Positions 1-7,817 of a DNA stretch of 64,000 nt are shown piece by piece. The notes beneath the pieces were generated by a model, which did not search any database, was not told the origin of the DNA, and saw only the letters and a list, made by a program, of their open reading frames with translations. The stretch is from Streptomyces cupreus. GTDB lineage: Bacteria; Actinomycetota; Actinomycetes; Streptomycetales; Streptomycetaceae. How positions within the stretch are numbered: position 1 is the first letter of the stretch; each line of letters starts with the position of its first letter. A program made the position numbers and the translations under genes. The DNA lies in assembly GCF_014257025.1 (NCBI RefSeq), contig NZ_JACMSF010000010.1, positions 62,001 through 126,000 of the forward strand, read 5' to 3'.

Positions 1-887
1 CCGTCCTCGGGCAGAGCTTCGGCGGCTTCTGCACGGTCAACTACCTGTCCACCGCCCCCGAGGGCCTCAGCACCGCGATCATCACCGGCGGCCTGCCCTC
101 GCTCGACGCCCACGCCGACGACGTCTACCGCGCCGCCTACCCGCGCATCGAGCGCAAGGTCACCGCCCACTACGCCCGCTACCCGCAGGACGTCGAGCGG
201 GCCCGCCGTATCGCCGACCACCTGCTGAACCACGAGGTGGTGCTGCCGAACGGCTACCGGTTCACCGCCGAGGCCTTCCAATCCCTCGGCATCGTCCTCG
301 GCGGCGGCGAGGGCAGCCACCGGCTGCACTACCTCCTGGAGCACGCCTTCGTCCGCACCACGCAGGGCATGGTCCTCTCGGACGCCTTCCAGGAGGAGGT
401 CCAGGGCCTGCTGTCGTACGCCGCACACCCCCTGTACGCCCTGGTCCACGAGGCGATCTACGGCCAGGACGCCCGCCCCACCGCCTGGTCGGCCGAGCGC
501 GTCCGCGCGGAGTTCCCGCAGTTCGACGCGGCCAAGGCGCTGGCCGGGGACGGGCCGCTGCTGTTCACCGGCGAGACCGTCCACCCCTGGATGTTCGACT
601 GCGACCCGGTACTGCGCCCGCTGCGCGAGACCGCCGAACTCCTCGCCGCCCGCACCGACTGGGCGCCCCTGTACGACCCCGCCCGCCTCGCCGCGAACGA
701 GGTCCCGGTCGCGGCGGCCGTCTACCACGACGACATGTACGTCGACACCGCCCACGCCCTTCGGACGGCCCGTACCGTCCGCGGTCTGCGCACCTGGGTA
801 ACCGACGAGTTCGAGCACGACGGCGTACGCGCGGGCGGCCCCCGGGTGCTGGATCGTCTGCTGGCCCTGACGCGTGACGAATTGTGA
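1..887 (+). CDS. Alpha/beta hydrolase, proline iminopeptidase-like (5' partial)
   Basis: The frame is open from base 3 and ends at TGA 885-887; the N-terminus lies before the window. The first residues carry a nucleophile elbow, GQSFGG, where Ser would be the catalytic nucleophile of a serine alpha/beta hydrolase. The following helical lid region and the late conserved 'AAVYHDDMYVD' stretch fit the proline iminopeptidase branch (S33), which removes N-terminal proline from peptides and is normally cytoplasmic. The elbow normally lies about 120 residues in, so roughly a third of the protein is missing. The gene is followed 34 bases later by a PIG-L deacetylase on the same strand. The family call is good; substrate specificity is inferred. 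Confidence 0.8.
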   Translation, partial: VLGQSFGGFCTVNYLSTAPEGLSTAIITGGLPSLDAHADDVYRAAYPRIERKVTAHYARYPQDVERARRIADHLLNHEVVLPNGYRFTAEAFQSLGIVLGGGEGSHRLHYLLEHAFVRTTQGMVLSDAFQEEVQGLLSYAAHPLYALVHEAIYGQDARPTAWSAERVRAEFPQFDAAKALAGDGPLLFTGETVHPWMFDCDPVLRPLRETAELLAARTDWAPLYDPARLAANEVPVAAAVYHDDMYVDTAHALRTARTVRGLRTWVTDEFEHDGVRAGGPRVLDRLLALTRDEL

Positions 888-921
888 GGTCATCGGGGTG
901 CCCGCGGGCTAGTCTGCGGGC

Positions 922-1665
922 ATGACCGAGCCGATGATCACTCAACTCCGGCCCATGCCCGAGGACTGGCAGCGCGCCCTCGCCGTGGTGGCGCATCCGG
1001 ACGATCTGGAGTACGGCTGCTCGGCCGCCGTCGCCGCCTGGACCGACCAGGGCCGTGAGATCGCGTACGTCCTGGCGTCCCGGGGCGAGGCCGGGATAGA
1101 CACACTGGAACCCGCCGCGTGCGGTCCGCTCAGGGAGCGCGAGCAGCGGGCGAGCGCGGCGGTGGTCGGGGTGTCGGTGGTGGAGTTCCTCAACCACAAG
1201 GACGGCGTGATCGAGTACGGCACCGCCCTGCGCCGGGACATCGCGGCGGCGATCCGCCGGCACCGGCCCGAGCTGGTGATCACCCTGAACCACCGGGACA
1301 CCTGGGGCGGCGTCGCCTGGAACACCCCCGACCATGTGGCCGTGGGGCGCGCGACACTGGACGCGGCCGGTGACGCCGGGAACCGGTGGATCTTCCCCGA
1401 GCTGATCGAGCAGGGGCTTGAGCCCTGGAACGGCGTCCGCTGGGTCGCCGTCGCCGGGTCCAGCTCGCCCACCCATGCCGTGGACGCCACGCCCGGCCTG
1501 GAGCGGGCGGTGCGCTCGCTGCTCGAACACCGCAGCTACATCGAGGCGTTGACGGACAAGGACCCGGAGACGTACGTCCGTGACTTCCTGACCGGGAACG
1601 CCGCGGCGACGGGGGAGCGGTTCGGCGGGCGGCCGGCGGTGTCGTTCGAGGTGTTCGGCCGATGA
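922..1665 (+). CDS. PIG-L family deacetylase (LmbE-like)
   Basis: A 247-residue protein of normal length for the PIG-L/LmbE family, zinc-dependent enzymes that remove N-acetyl groups from amino sugars (MshB and Bca relatives make mycothiol and bacillithiol). The zinc motif AHPDDLEYG is at about residues 31-39, and the second metal/catalytic stretch, with HRDTWGG followed by PDHVAVG, is at about residues 124-143. The start at 922 gives the full motif and no better start is visible. The stop overlaps the sigma-factor start by four bases (ATGA), so the two are probably co-translated. The exact substrate cannot be told from the sequence. Confidence 0.85.
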   Translation: MTEPMITQLRPMPEDWQRALAVVAHPDDLEYGCSAAVAAWTDQGREIAYVLASRGEAGIDTLEPAACGPLREREQRASAAVVGVSVVEFLNHKDGVIEYGTALRRDIAAAIRRHRPELVITLNHRDTWGGVAWNTPDHVAVGRATLDAAGDAGNRWIFPELIEQGLEPWNGVRWVAVAGSSSPTHAVDATPGLERAVRSLLEHRSYIEALTDKDPETYVRDFLTGNAAATGERFGGRPAVSFEVFGR

Positions 1666-2558
1666 CCGCCCAAGGGGCGGTGCTCGCCGAGCGTTTCGAG
1701 GAGAACCGCGACCGTCTGAACGCGGTGGCCTACCGCATGCTCGGCTCGCTTGCCGAGGCGGAGGACGCCGTCCAGGAGGCATGGCTGAAGCTCAGCCGCA
1801 GCGACACCGAGGACATCCGCAACCTCGGCGGCTGGCTGACCACGGTGGTCGGCCGGGTCTGCCTGGACATGCTGCGCTCGCGCACGACGCGCCGCGAGGA
1901 CCCCCTGGACGACACCTTCGTCCCCGACCCCGTGATCCGGCCGCTGACGCGGATCGACCCGGAACAGGAGGTGCTCCGGGCCGACTCGGTGGGCCTCGCC
2001 CTGCTGGTGGTGCTGGAGACGCTGGAGCCCGCCGAGCGTCTGGCGTTCGTGCTGCACGACATGTTCGCCGTGCCGTTCGACGACATCGCGCTGATCGTGG
2101 AGCGCAGCCCGGCCGCGACCCGCCAACTGGCCAGCCGCGCCCGGCGCCGGGTCCGCGGCGCCACCCCGTCGACCGAGCCCGACCTCGGCCGGCAGCGTCA
2201 GGTCCTGGACGCGTTCATGGCGGCCTGCCGGGCCGGGGACTTCGACGCCCTGCTCGCACTCCTCGACCCCGAGATCGTGCTCCGGGCCGACTCCGGGCCG
2301 CTGGTGGGCGGCGCGGCGGCGTCGAAGCTGGTGCGCGGGGCGCGTCCGGTGGCCGAACAGGCCATGCTGTTCCGCGAGTTCGCGCGGTACGCCCGGTTCG
2401 TGCTGGTCAACGGCGAGCTCGGCATGCTCAACGCGCCCGAGGGGCAGCTGCTGTCGGTCACCGGCCTCACCATCGCCGACGGCCGGATCACCGGGATGTA
2501 CATCCTGGCCGACCCGGAGCGTCTGGCCCGGCTCGACCTGCCTGTCCTGGGGGACTGA
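1662..2558 (+). CDS. ECF sigma factor, SigJ-type with SnoaL-like C-terminal domain
   Basis: Product of 298 residues. Region 2 (about residues 8-75) has the usual 'AYRMLGSLAEAEDAVQEAWL' core-binding stretch, and region 4 (about 110-165) has the helix-turn-helix 'FDDIALIVERSPAATRQLASRAR'. The last 120 residues resemble the SnoaL/NTF2-like fold of ECF41/SigJ sigma factors, which in that family modulates activity in place of an anti-sigma factor. No anti-sigma gene lies next to it. Translation is coupled to the upstream PIG-L gene. A decayed inverted copy of its 3' end, including the downstream intergenic bases, lies at 16087-16236. Confidence 0.88.
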   Translation: MTAQGAVLAERFEENRDRLNAVAYRMLGSLAEAEDAVQEAWLKLSRSDTEDIRNLGGWLTTVVGRVCLDMLRSRTTRREDPLDDTFVPDPVIRPLTRIDPEQEVLRADSVGLALLVVLETLEPAERLAFVLHDMFAVPFDDIALIVERSPAATRQLASRARRRVRGATPSTEPDLGRQRQVLDAFMAACRAGDFDALLALLDPEIVLRADSGPLVGGAAASKLVRGARPVAEQAMLFREFARYARFVLVNGELGMLNAPEGQLLSVTGLTIADGRITGMYILADPERLARLDLPVLGD

Positions 2559-2589
2559 GCGGCGGACGGTCGCCCGTAGGCTGGTCGGT

Positions 2590-3420
2590 ATGCGAGACCT
2601 CACGCTGGACCCGGCCGGCCTGCGCGGCGACTGCGCGAACTGCTTCGGGCTGTGCTGCGTCGCCCTGCCCTTCGCCGCCTCCGCCGACTTCGCGGTCGAC
2701 AAGCGGGCCGGGACGCCCTGCCGCAACCTCCAGGACGACCACCGCTGCGGCATCCACGCCCGGCTGCGGGAGCGGGGCTTCACCGGCTGCACCGTCTACG
2801 ACTGCTTCGGCGCCGGACAGCGGGTCTCGCAGGTCACCTTCGGCGGCCAGGACTGGCGTACCGGACCCGCCGAGCACGCCCGGCGCATGTTCGACGTGTT
2901 CCCGGTCGTGCGTCAGCTGCACGAACTGCTCTGGTACCTCCACGAGGCCCTCACCCTGTCCGCCGCCCGGCCCGTCCACACCGATCTGCGCCGGGTCCTG
3001 AAGAAGACCGAGCAGCTTGCCGCGGGCACCCCCGAGGAGCTGGCCGGGCTGGACGTGGGCGCGCACCGGCAGGAAGCGGGCGCGCTCCTGGGGCGGGCCA
3101 GCGAGCTGACGCGGGCGGGCCTGCGCGGCCGTAGGAAGGACCGCAGGGGCGCGGACCTGATGGGCGCCCGCCTCAAGGGCGCCGACCTGCGCGGCGTCAG
3201 CCTCCGCGGCGCCTACCTCATCGCCGCCGACCTGACCGGAGCCGATCTGCGCGGCGCCGACCTCCTCGGTGCCGACCTGCGCGACGCCGACCTCACCGAC
3301 GCCGATCTGACCGGCGCCTTCTTCCTCACCCAGCCACAGCTCAACGCGGCCCGGGGCAGCGCGGGGACGAGACTGCCGGGTTCCCTCACCCGCCCCGCGC
3401 ACTGGACACCGCGGCTCTGA
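2590..3420 (+). CDS. Cys-rich N-domain plus pentapeptide-repeat protein
   Basis: Product of 276 residues in two parts. The first about 80 residues hold a Cys cluster (DCANCFGLCC, then CRNLQDDHRC, then GCTVYDC), reminiscent of YkgJ-like metal-binding proteins. Residues about 180-245 are pentapeptide repeats of the A(D/N)LxG kind (for example GADLRGADLLGADLRDADL), which fold as a right-handed quadrilateral beta helix. The middle segment has no recognised domain. It starts 31 bases after the sigma factor and the first 12 bases of the gene are duplicated at 16 kb. Function is unknown; metal binding is inferred from the cysteines. The 3' end falls in an imperfect tandem repeat. Confidence 0.75.
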   Translation: MRDLTLDPAGLRGDCANCFGLCCVALPFAASADFAVDKRAGTPCRNLQDDHRCGIHARLRERGFTGCTVYDCFGAGQRVSQVTFGGQDWRTGPAEHARRMFDVFPVVRQLHELLWYLHEALTLSAARPVHTDLRRVLKKTEQLAAGTPEELAGLDVGAHRQEAGALLGRASELTRAGLRGRRKDRRGADLMGARLKGADLRGVSLRGAYLIAADLTGADLRGADLLGADLRDADLTDADLTGAFFLTQPQLNAARGSAGTRLPGSLTRPAHWTPRL

Positions 3421-3610
3421 GGGCGCCCGGCGGAGCAGGGGCGGGGTAGCGCGGGCGGCCGGTTGCCCGATTTGCAGCCGCCCGGCGCGCTGGATGGCGC
3501 GGTTCTGACGGCGCTTGGTCGACCGGGGACGCGGGGGTCGGGTGGCGCCGGCGACCGGCTGCTCGACTTACTCGCCCGCCCCGCGCACTGGACACCGCTC
3601 CGGTGAGCCG
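3389..3610. repeat. Three imperfect tandem copies of a ~90-bp unit
   Basis: Blocks begin near 3389, 3479 and 3575. The 24 bases at 3389-3412 recur exactly at 3575-3598, and the middle block is a diverged copy; later parts of blocks 1 and 2 also align (around 3460-3475 and 3550-3566). The repeat spans the C-terminal codons of two convergent genes (pentapeptide protein and P450) and the 147 bases between them. It looks like local duplication at a gene-end junction rather than a mobile element. Confidence 0.6.
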
Positions 3611-5049
3611 ACCTCGACAGCGGCGCGGCGCTCCAGGCCCAGCCGCATCCCCTCCGGCATGAGCGTCAGCCGCTCGGTCACGTGCAGCCGGTAGCCGGGG
3701 TCCGGGCGCAGGGTGTAGCGGCGCAACAGCAGGCCGAGGACCAGCGTGGCCTCGTGGAGCGCGAACTGGCGGCCGATGCAGGCCCGCGCCCCGGTGCCGA
3801 ACGGCTTGAAGGTGTGCGGCGGACGGGACCGTACCGCCTTGGGGTCGAAGCGGTCCGGGTCGAAGCGCTCGGCGTCGGCGCCCCAGGCCGCCGGGTCGCG
3901 GTGCAGCATCGGGGTGAGCACCAGCGTCCAGGCGCCCCGCCGCATCGGATGCTCCCCGGCCAGCACCGTGTCCTCGCGGGCCTCCCGGGCGAAGGCGGGT
4001 GCGGTCGGCCACAGCCGCAGCGACTCGTCCAGCACCCGGCGCAGATAGCGCAGTTTGGCCACCTGGTCGTAGCCCGGCAGCTCCGCGTCGCCCCAGACGC
4101 GGTCCACCTCGGCGCGGGCGCGGGCGGCGACGTCCGGGTGCCGGGCGAGGTAGTACAGGGCGAAGGAGAGCGCGCCCGAGGTGGTCTCGTGGCCGGCCAC
4201 CAGGAAGGTGATGACCTGACGGCGGACGTTCTCCGCCGACAGCCGCTCGCCGGTCTCGGGGTGGGCGGTCTCCAGCATCCGGTCGAGCAGATCGCCGTCC
4301 CCGCTCGTCGTACGGCGGGCCCGGACCAGGGCGTCGACCGTGCGGTTGAGGTAGGCGATGTCGGCCTCGTTGCGCCGCGCGGACCGGCGCAGCAGGAACG
4401 GCGCCGGGAGGGTGTTCAGCCGCTGCGCGTGGGCGAGCGTGCCGACCATCGCGGTCACGAAGGGGTGCGGCCGGGACCGTTCGAAGGAGCCGAAGTCGTG
4501 CCCGAACCCGGTACGCGCGATGGTCTCCAGGGTCAGCTTGGTCATGTCGCCGGGCACGTCGACCGTCCGGCCGGCGAGGGCCGCGCGGTCCCAGTGGTCC
4601 GTGAGCCGCCCGGCCACGTCCAGCATCATCGCGTGGTAGCCCTCCATGGCCTCCCGGCTGAACCCGGGGGCCAGGACGTCGTGCGCGAGCTGCCAGTTGG
4701 GCTCGTGGTTGTACGCCGTGAACAGGGCGTCCCCGACGACCGGCCGCAGATTGGCGATGCCGAGGCCCACGTGCTTGGCGAACCGTGTCTCGTCCGCGAG
4801 GTCGGCGGCGAGGGCCGCGCCCCACACGAACACGAACTCCTTGCCGAACGCCTTGCGCCGGAAGATCGGCCCCAGTCGGCGGGCGTGCCGCATGGAGTCC
4901 TGCAGCGGTGTGGTCCGGCTCGCGCCCAGGACGTCGCCGAGCAGCGGGAGCCGGTGGGGCGGGTGCGGGATGCGGTGCAACTCGGGCCAGCCCTGCTCGG
5001 CGCTGCGGAACCCCTTGGGCAGCGCGGACCTGGTCGTCGTCTCCGCCAT
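3568..5049 (-). CDS. Cytochrome P450, CYP102-like heme domain without reductase
   Basis: Product of 493 residues from the ATG at 5049, chosen over the longer frame because GGGAG lies about 8 bases upstream. It shows the I-helix oxygen motif AGHETTS, the K-helix ExxR in DESLR, and the heme loop FGTGARACIGRQFALHEATLVLG, which closely tracks the heme domain of P450BM3 (CYP102A1). The FMN/FAD reductase domain fused in BM3 is absent: the gene ends after the heme domain, as in S. coelicolor CYP102B1. Fatty-acid hydroxylation is the family's usual chemistry and an inference here; electron-transfer partners must be encoded elsewhere. It is transcribed divergently from a TetR gene. Confidence 0.85.
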   Translation of the reverse strand: MAETTTRSALPKGFRSAEQGWPELHRIPHPPHRLPLLGDVLGASRTTPLQDSMRHARRLGPIFRRKAFGKEFVFVWGAALAADLADETRFAKHVGLGIANLRPVVGDALFTAYNHEPNWQLAHDVLAPGFSREAMEGYHAMMLDVAGRLTDHWDRAALAGRTVDVPGDMTKLTLETIARTGFGHDFGSFERSRPHPFVTAMVGTLAHAQRLNTLPAPFLLRRSARRNEADIAYLNRTVDALVRARRTTSGDGDLLDRMLETAHPETGERLSAENVRRQVITFLVAGHETTSGALSFALYYLARHPDVAARARAEVDRVWGDAELPGYDQVAKLRYLRRVLDESLRLWPTAPAFAREAREDTVLAGEHPMRRGAWTLVLTPMLHRDPAAWGADAERFDPDRFDPKAVRSRPPHTFKPFGTGARACIGRQFALHEATLVLGLLLRRYTLRPDPGYRLHVTERLTLMPEGMRLGLERRAAVEVGSPERCPVRGAGE

Positions 5050-5093
5050 GACGCGATCTCCCTTGATCCTGCGGCAGGTTGAGCGTGTTGTAC

Positions 5094-5138
5094 GTCGGTT
5101 CAATAGCGCGGTTCAGTCTGGTCCGGTTGTTGAACCGG
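5094..5138. promoter_or_regulatory. Candidate TetR operator between P450 and regulator
   Basis: A perfect inverted repeat CCGGTT-GTTG-AACCGG lies at 5123-5138, with further GGTTCA half-sites at about 5097-5103 and 5110-5116. It sits in the 108-bp divergent gap, just upstream of the regulator start. It is a plausible autoregulatory operator that would also control the P450; this is inferred from position and symmetry. Confidence 0.5.
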
Positions 5139-5157
5139 CGTCAAGTAAGGTGCGGGC

Positions 5158-5769
5158 ATGAGTGCGAACCAGGGCGAGCGCACGCGCCGTCGGCTCAGCA
5201 CCGAGGAGCGCCGGGAGCAGCTTCTCGCCGTCGGGGCGCGGCTGTTCTCGGAGAGCCCGTACGACGAGGTGTGGATCGAGCAGGTCGCCGAGATCGCCGG
5301 GGTCTCGCGCGGGCTGCTCTACCACTACTTCCCGACGAAACGGGACTTCTTCGCCGCCGTGGTGGACCGCGAGAGCGAGCGCATGCTGCGGATGACGGCC
5401 GCCGTGCCGGGCCTGGCGGTGCGCGAACAGCTCACCGCGAACCTCGACACGTATCTGGCGTACGTCGAGGAGCACGCGCACGGCTTCCGCGCGTTCCATC
5501 GCGCCGAGGCGTCCGGCGACCGGGCCGTGCGCCAGGTCTACCGACGGGCTCTCGCGGCGCAGGAGAAGCAGATCCTCGCGGCGATGGCGGTGGACCCCGA
5601 GTTCGGCCCTGTCTTCGAGCAGCGCCCCGACATCCGGTTCGCGGTGCGGGGCTGGCTGGCGTTCACCACCGCCGTCTGTCTGGAGTGGCTGAGGGGTTCG
5701 GAGGAGCTGACCCGGGACCAGGTGCGCGACCTGTGCGCCCGCGCCCTGTTGGGCGTCATCGCCCCCTGA
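5158..5769 (+). CDS. TetR/AcrR family regulator divergent from CYP102-like P450
   Basis: Product of 203 residues. The N-terminal TetR helix-turn-helix covers about residues 15-62 (RREQLLAVGARLF ... IAGVSRGLLYHYFPTKRDFF), followed by an all-helical ligand domain of ordinary length. The gene is head-to-head with the P450, echoing the Bm3R1 (TetR)-P450BM3 pairing in Priestia megaterium, where a fatty-acid-responsive repressor controls the monooxygenase. Repression of the P450 and of itself through the palindrome at 5123-5138 is inferred. The ligand is unknown. Confidence 0.85.
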   Translation: MSANQGERTRRRLSTEERREQLLAVGARLFSESPYDEVWIEQVAEIAGVSRGLLYHYFPTKRDFFAAVVDRESERMLRMTAAVPGLAVREQLTANLDTYLAYVEEHAHGFRAFHRAEASGDRAVRQVYRRALAAQEKQILAAMAVDPEFGPVFEQRPDIRFAVRGWLAFTTAVCLEWLRGSEELTRDQVRDLCARALLGVIAP

Positions 5770-5835
5770 AAGCAGTCCAGTGACTCCGCGCACGATCGCG
5801 GGTGGTGGTTGGCGTGCGGCTCGATCTTCGATAGG

Positions 5836-5854
5836 TTAGGCAAGGCTTACCTAA
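5836..5854. promoter_or_regulatory. Iron box (DmdR/DtxR/IdeR-type operator)
   Basis: TTAGGCAAGGCTTACCTAA differs at only a few positions from the 19-bp actinobacterial iron-box consensus TTAGGTTAGGCTAACCTAA. Its last bases run straight into the AAGGAGG ribosome-binding site (5853-5859) of the gene starting at 5866, so bound repressor would sit over the translation-initiation region or just downstream of the promoter. An additional TTAGG-like half at 5831-5839 may extend the site. Confidence 0.85.
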
Positions 5855-5865
5855 GGAGGTACGGA

Positions 5866-6591
5866 ATGGGTGACAGCCAGAGCTGGACGGCCACGCCTGC
5901 CGCGGCGGAGCGCGCCCGGTCGGTGCTCGCCACCGCATGGTCCTGCACGGTGACCGCGGAGGGCAGCCGGGAGGATTTCGTCGGCGCGCACACCGTGGCC
6001 GAGGACGGCCGGGTGCTCCTGCACGTGCCCGAGGACAGCGCCCTGGTCACGGCCGCGATCTGCGCGCCGCGCGGAGAGCCGTCCGCGGTGCTGGAGTTCG
6101 CCGACGTCGCGCCCGTCCCCGTACGCAACCGTATCCGGGCCCGGCTGTGGATCGCCGGCTGGTTCGGCGCCGAGGAGGGCCATCTCGCCTTTCAGGCCAC
6201 GCGCGTGGTGCTGCGGGAGCCGAGCGGCGCCGTCGTCGTCGACCTCGACGAGTTCACCGCCGCCGAGCCCGACCCGCTGGCCACCGCCGAGGCCCGGCTG
6301 CTGACCCACCTCGCCGACTGCCACCCGGACGCGGTCGAGCGGCTCACCCGGCTCGTCGAGCCGGAGAGCCTGCACGGCGCGGTCCGCGTCCAGCCCCTCG
6401 CCGTCGACCGGCACGGACTGACGCTGCGCATCGAGCGCACCCGCGCCCACGGCGACGTACGCCTGCCCTTCCACCGGCCCGCCGACGACGTCGCCCAGCT
6501 CACCGAACGCATGCACGTGCTGCTCGGCCAGGCGAGCGCCGCTTCCTGCCCGCGAGCCCTACAGCGGCAGCGCACAGACGGCGACGGGTGA
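5866..6591 (+). CDS. DUF2470 domain protein, predicted iron-regulated
   Basis: Product of 241 residues from the ATG at 5866, which has a strong AAGGAGG ribosome-binding site; the frame is open 57 bases further upstream but that part is ruled out by the iron box and SD. The N-terminal about 140 residues look like a split-barrel/FMN-binding-like fold, and residues about 145-230 match DUF2470, the domain seen in HugZ-type heme-utilisation proteins. With the iron box upstream, a role in heme handling or siderophore-linked iron metabolism is likely, repressed by DmdR/IdeR when iron is plentiful. The 3' end overlaps the convergent lactonase gene by 33 bases. Confidence 0.8.
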   Translation: MGDSQSWTATPAAAERARSVLATAWSCTVTAEGSREDFVGAHTVAEDGRVLLHVPEDSALVTAAICAPRGEPSAVLEFADVAPVPVRNRIRARLWIAGWFGAEEGHLAFQATRVVLREPSGAVVVDLDEFTAAEPDPLATAEARLLTHLADCHPDAVERLTRLVEPESLHGAVRVQPLAVDRHGLTLRIERTRAHGDVRLPFHRPADDVAQLTERMHVLLGQASAASCPRALQRQRTDGDG

Positions 6592-7743
6592 CGCGAACGG
6601 CTCGCCCGCGAGCCGCAGTTCACCGCTGACCTCGTCGACCCGGAAGACGCTCACGGTGCTCGACCGCTGGTTCGCCGCGAAGAGCAGCCCGCCGTCCGGT
6701 GAGAGGGCGATCTGGCGAGGGAAGTCACCGCCCACCGGCACGGTGCCGAGCAGCCGGAGCCGGGCCCCGTCCGCCTCCACGGCGTACCGGGAGAGGCTGT
6801 TGTGGCCCCGGTTGGCGAGAAAGGCGTACCGGCCGTTCGACGTCACCACGATCTGCGCCGGGTAGTTGGTGCCCGATCCGGTGCCGGTGGACTGCGCTTC
6901 GCCGACGGTGACACGGCCGGTTCCGGGGTCGTAGGCGCAGACGGCGACGGTGTCGTCGCCCTCGTTGGCGAGATAGGCGTACCGGCCGCCGGGATGGAAG
7001 GTCAGATGGCGTGGCCCCGCTCCCGGGCGGATCCGCGCGCGGGAGACCTCGGTGAGCGTGCCCCTCGTCTCGTCCAGGCGGTAGGTGTACACCGTGTCGG
7101 TGCCCAGGTCGACGGCGAGGACATGGCCGCCGTCGGGACTCGTGACGATCTGGTGGGCGTGCGGTCCGTCCTGGCCAGGACCCGGCGCCGGACCGGAGTG
7201 CGTGACCAGATCGGTGCGCTCCCCGAGCGCGCCCGAGGCCTCGACGGGGTGCACGGCGACGCTTCCGGTGCCGTAGTTCGCGCTGAGCAGCCAGCGCCCG
7301 CCCGGATGCACCGACAGATGAGCGGGCGCCGCCCCGCCGGTGCTCCGGCTGCCCAGGATCTTGCGGTCGGACAGCCGGACGGCGGTCACGGCACCGTCCT
7401 CGCGCTCGTTCACGGCGTACAGCGTGCGGCCGTTCGGATGGAGCGCGAGATACGACGGGTCGGCGATGCCCGCGATGGTGCCCGCGCCGGTGACCCGGCC
7501 CGACGCGGGGTCGTACGAGGCGACGCCGACGCCCTCTCCGCCGCCCTCGGCCGAGGTGTACGTGCCCAGGTACAGCGGGCGGGGACCGGAGGGTGTCGCG
7601 GCCTCGTCCGAGGCGCTCGGCGTGGTCTCGGGGGCTGTGGTCTCCGGCGTCGACGCCTCGTCGCAGGCCGGGAGCGCCACCGCGGCGGCGGTTCCCGCGA
7701 GGGCGCCGACGAACCGGCGCCTGCTCACGCCACCACTGCCCAT
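6559..7743 (-). CDS. Tat-exported lactonase family protein (6-phosphogluconolactonase-like beta propeller)
   Basis: Product of 394 residues starting at ATG 7743 with GAAGG upstream. The N-terminus has a twin-arginine signal (SRRRFVGALAG) followed by a lipobox-like LPAC, so export by Tat and lipid anchoring at Cys are both likely. The mature part is a seven-bladed propeller with repeats such as PSYLALHPNGRTLYAVNE, LSVHPGGRWLLSANYG and QIALSPDGGLLFAANQ, as in the lactonase/Pgl (PF10282) family. Members include cytoplasmic 6-phosphogluconolactonase, but the export signal argues for an extracytoplasmic lactone or scaffold role here. It overlaps the convergent DUF2470 gene by 33 bases. Confidence 0.85.
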   Translation of the reverse strand: MGSGGVSRRRFVGALAGTAAAVALPACDEASTPETTAPETTPSASDEAATPSGPRPLYLGTYTSAEGGGEGVGVASYDPASGRVTGAGTIAGIADPSYLALHPNGRTLYAVNEREDGAVTAVRLSDRKILGSRSTGGAAPAHLSVHPGGRWLLSANYGTGSVAVHPVEASGALGERTDLVTHSGPAPGPGQDGPHAHQIVTSPDGGHVLAVDLGTDTVYTYRLDETRGTLTEVSRARIRPGAGPRHLTFHPGGRYAYLANEGDDTVAVCAYDPGTGRVTVGEAQSTGTGSGTNYPAQIVVTSNGRYAFLANRGHNSLSRYAVEADGARLRLLGTVPVGGDFPRQIALSPDGGLLFAANQRSSTVSVFRVDEVSGELRLAGEPFASPVAVCALPL

Positions 7744-7817
7744 GTCCACACCTTCAGATCGTCCGTCGTCGCGACAGCCACCCTGGCGTGGATCACCCGG
7801 CCGGTGCAACCGACGCG

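Noticed and set aside
565..1782. Long open frame on the minus strand across the PIG-L gene
   Set aside because: Arg/Pro/Gly-rich composition without motifs; it is the antisense shadow of the PIG-L and sigma-factor genes in high-GC DNA.
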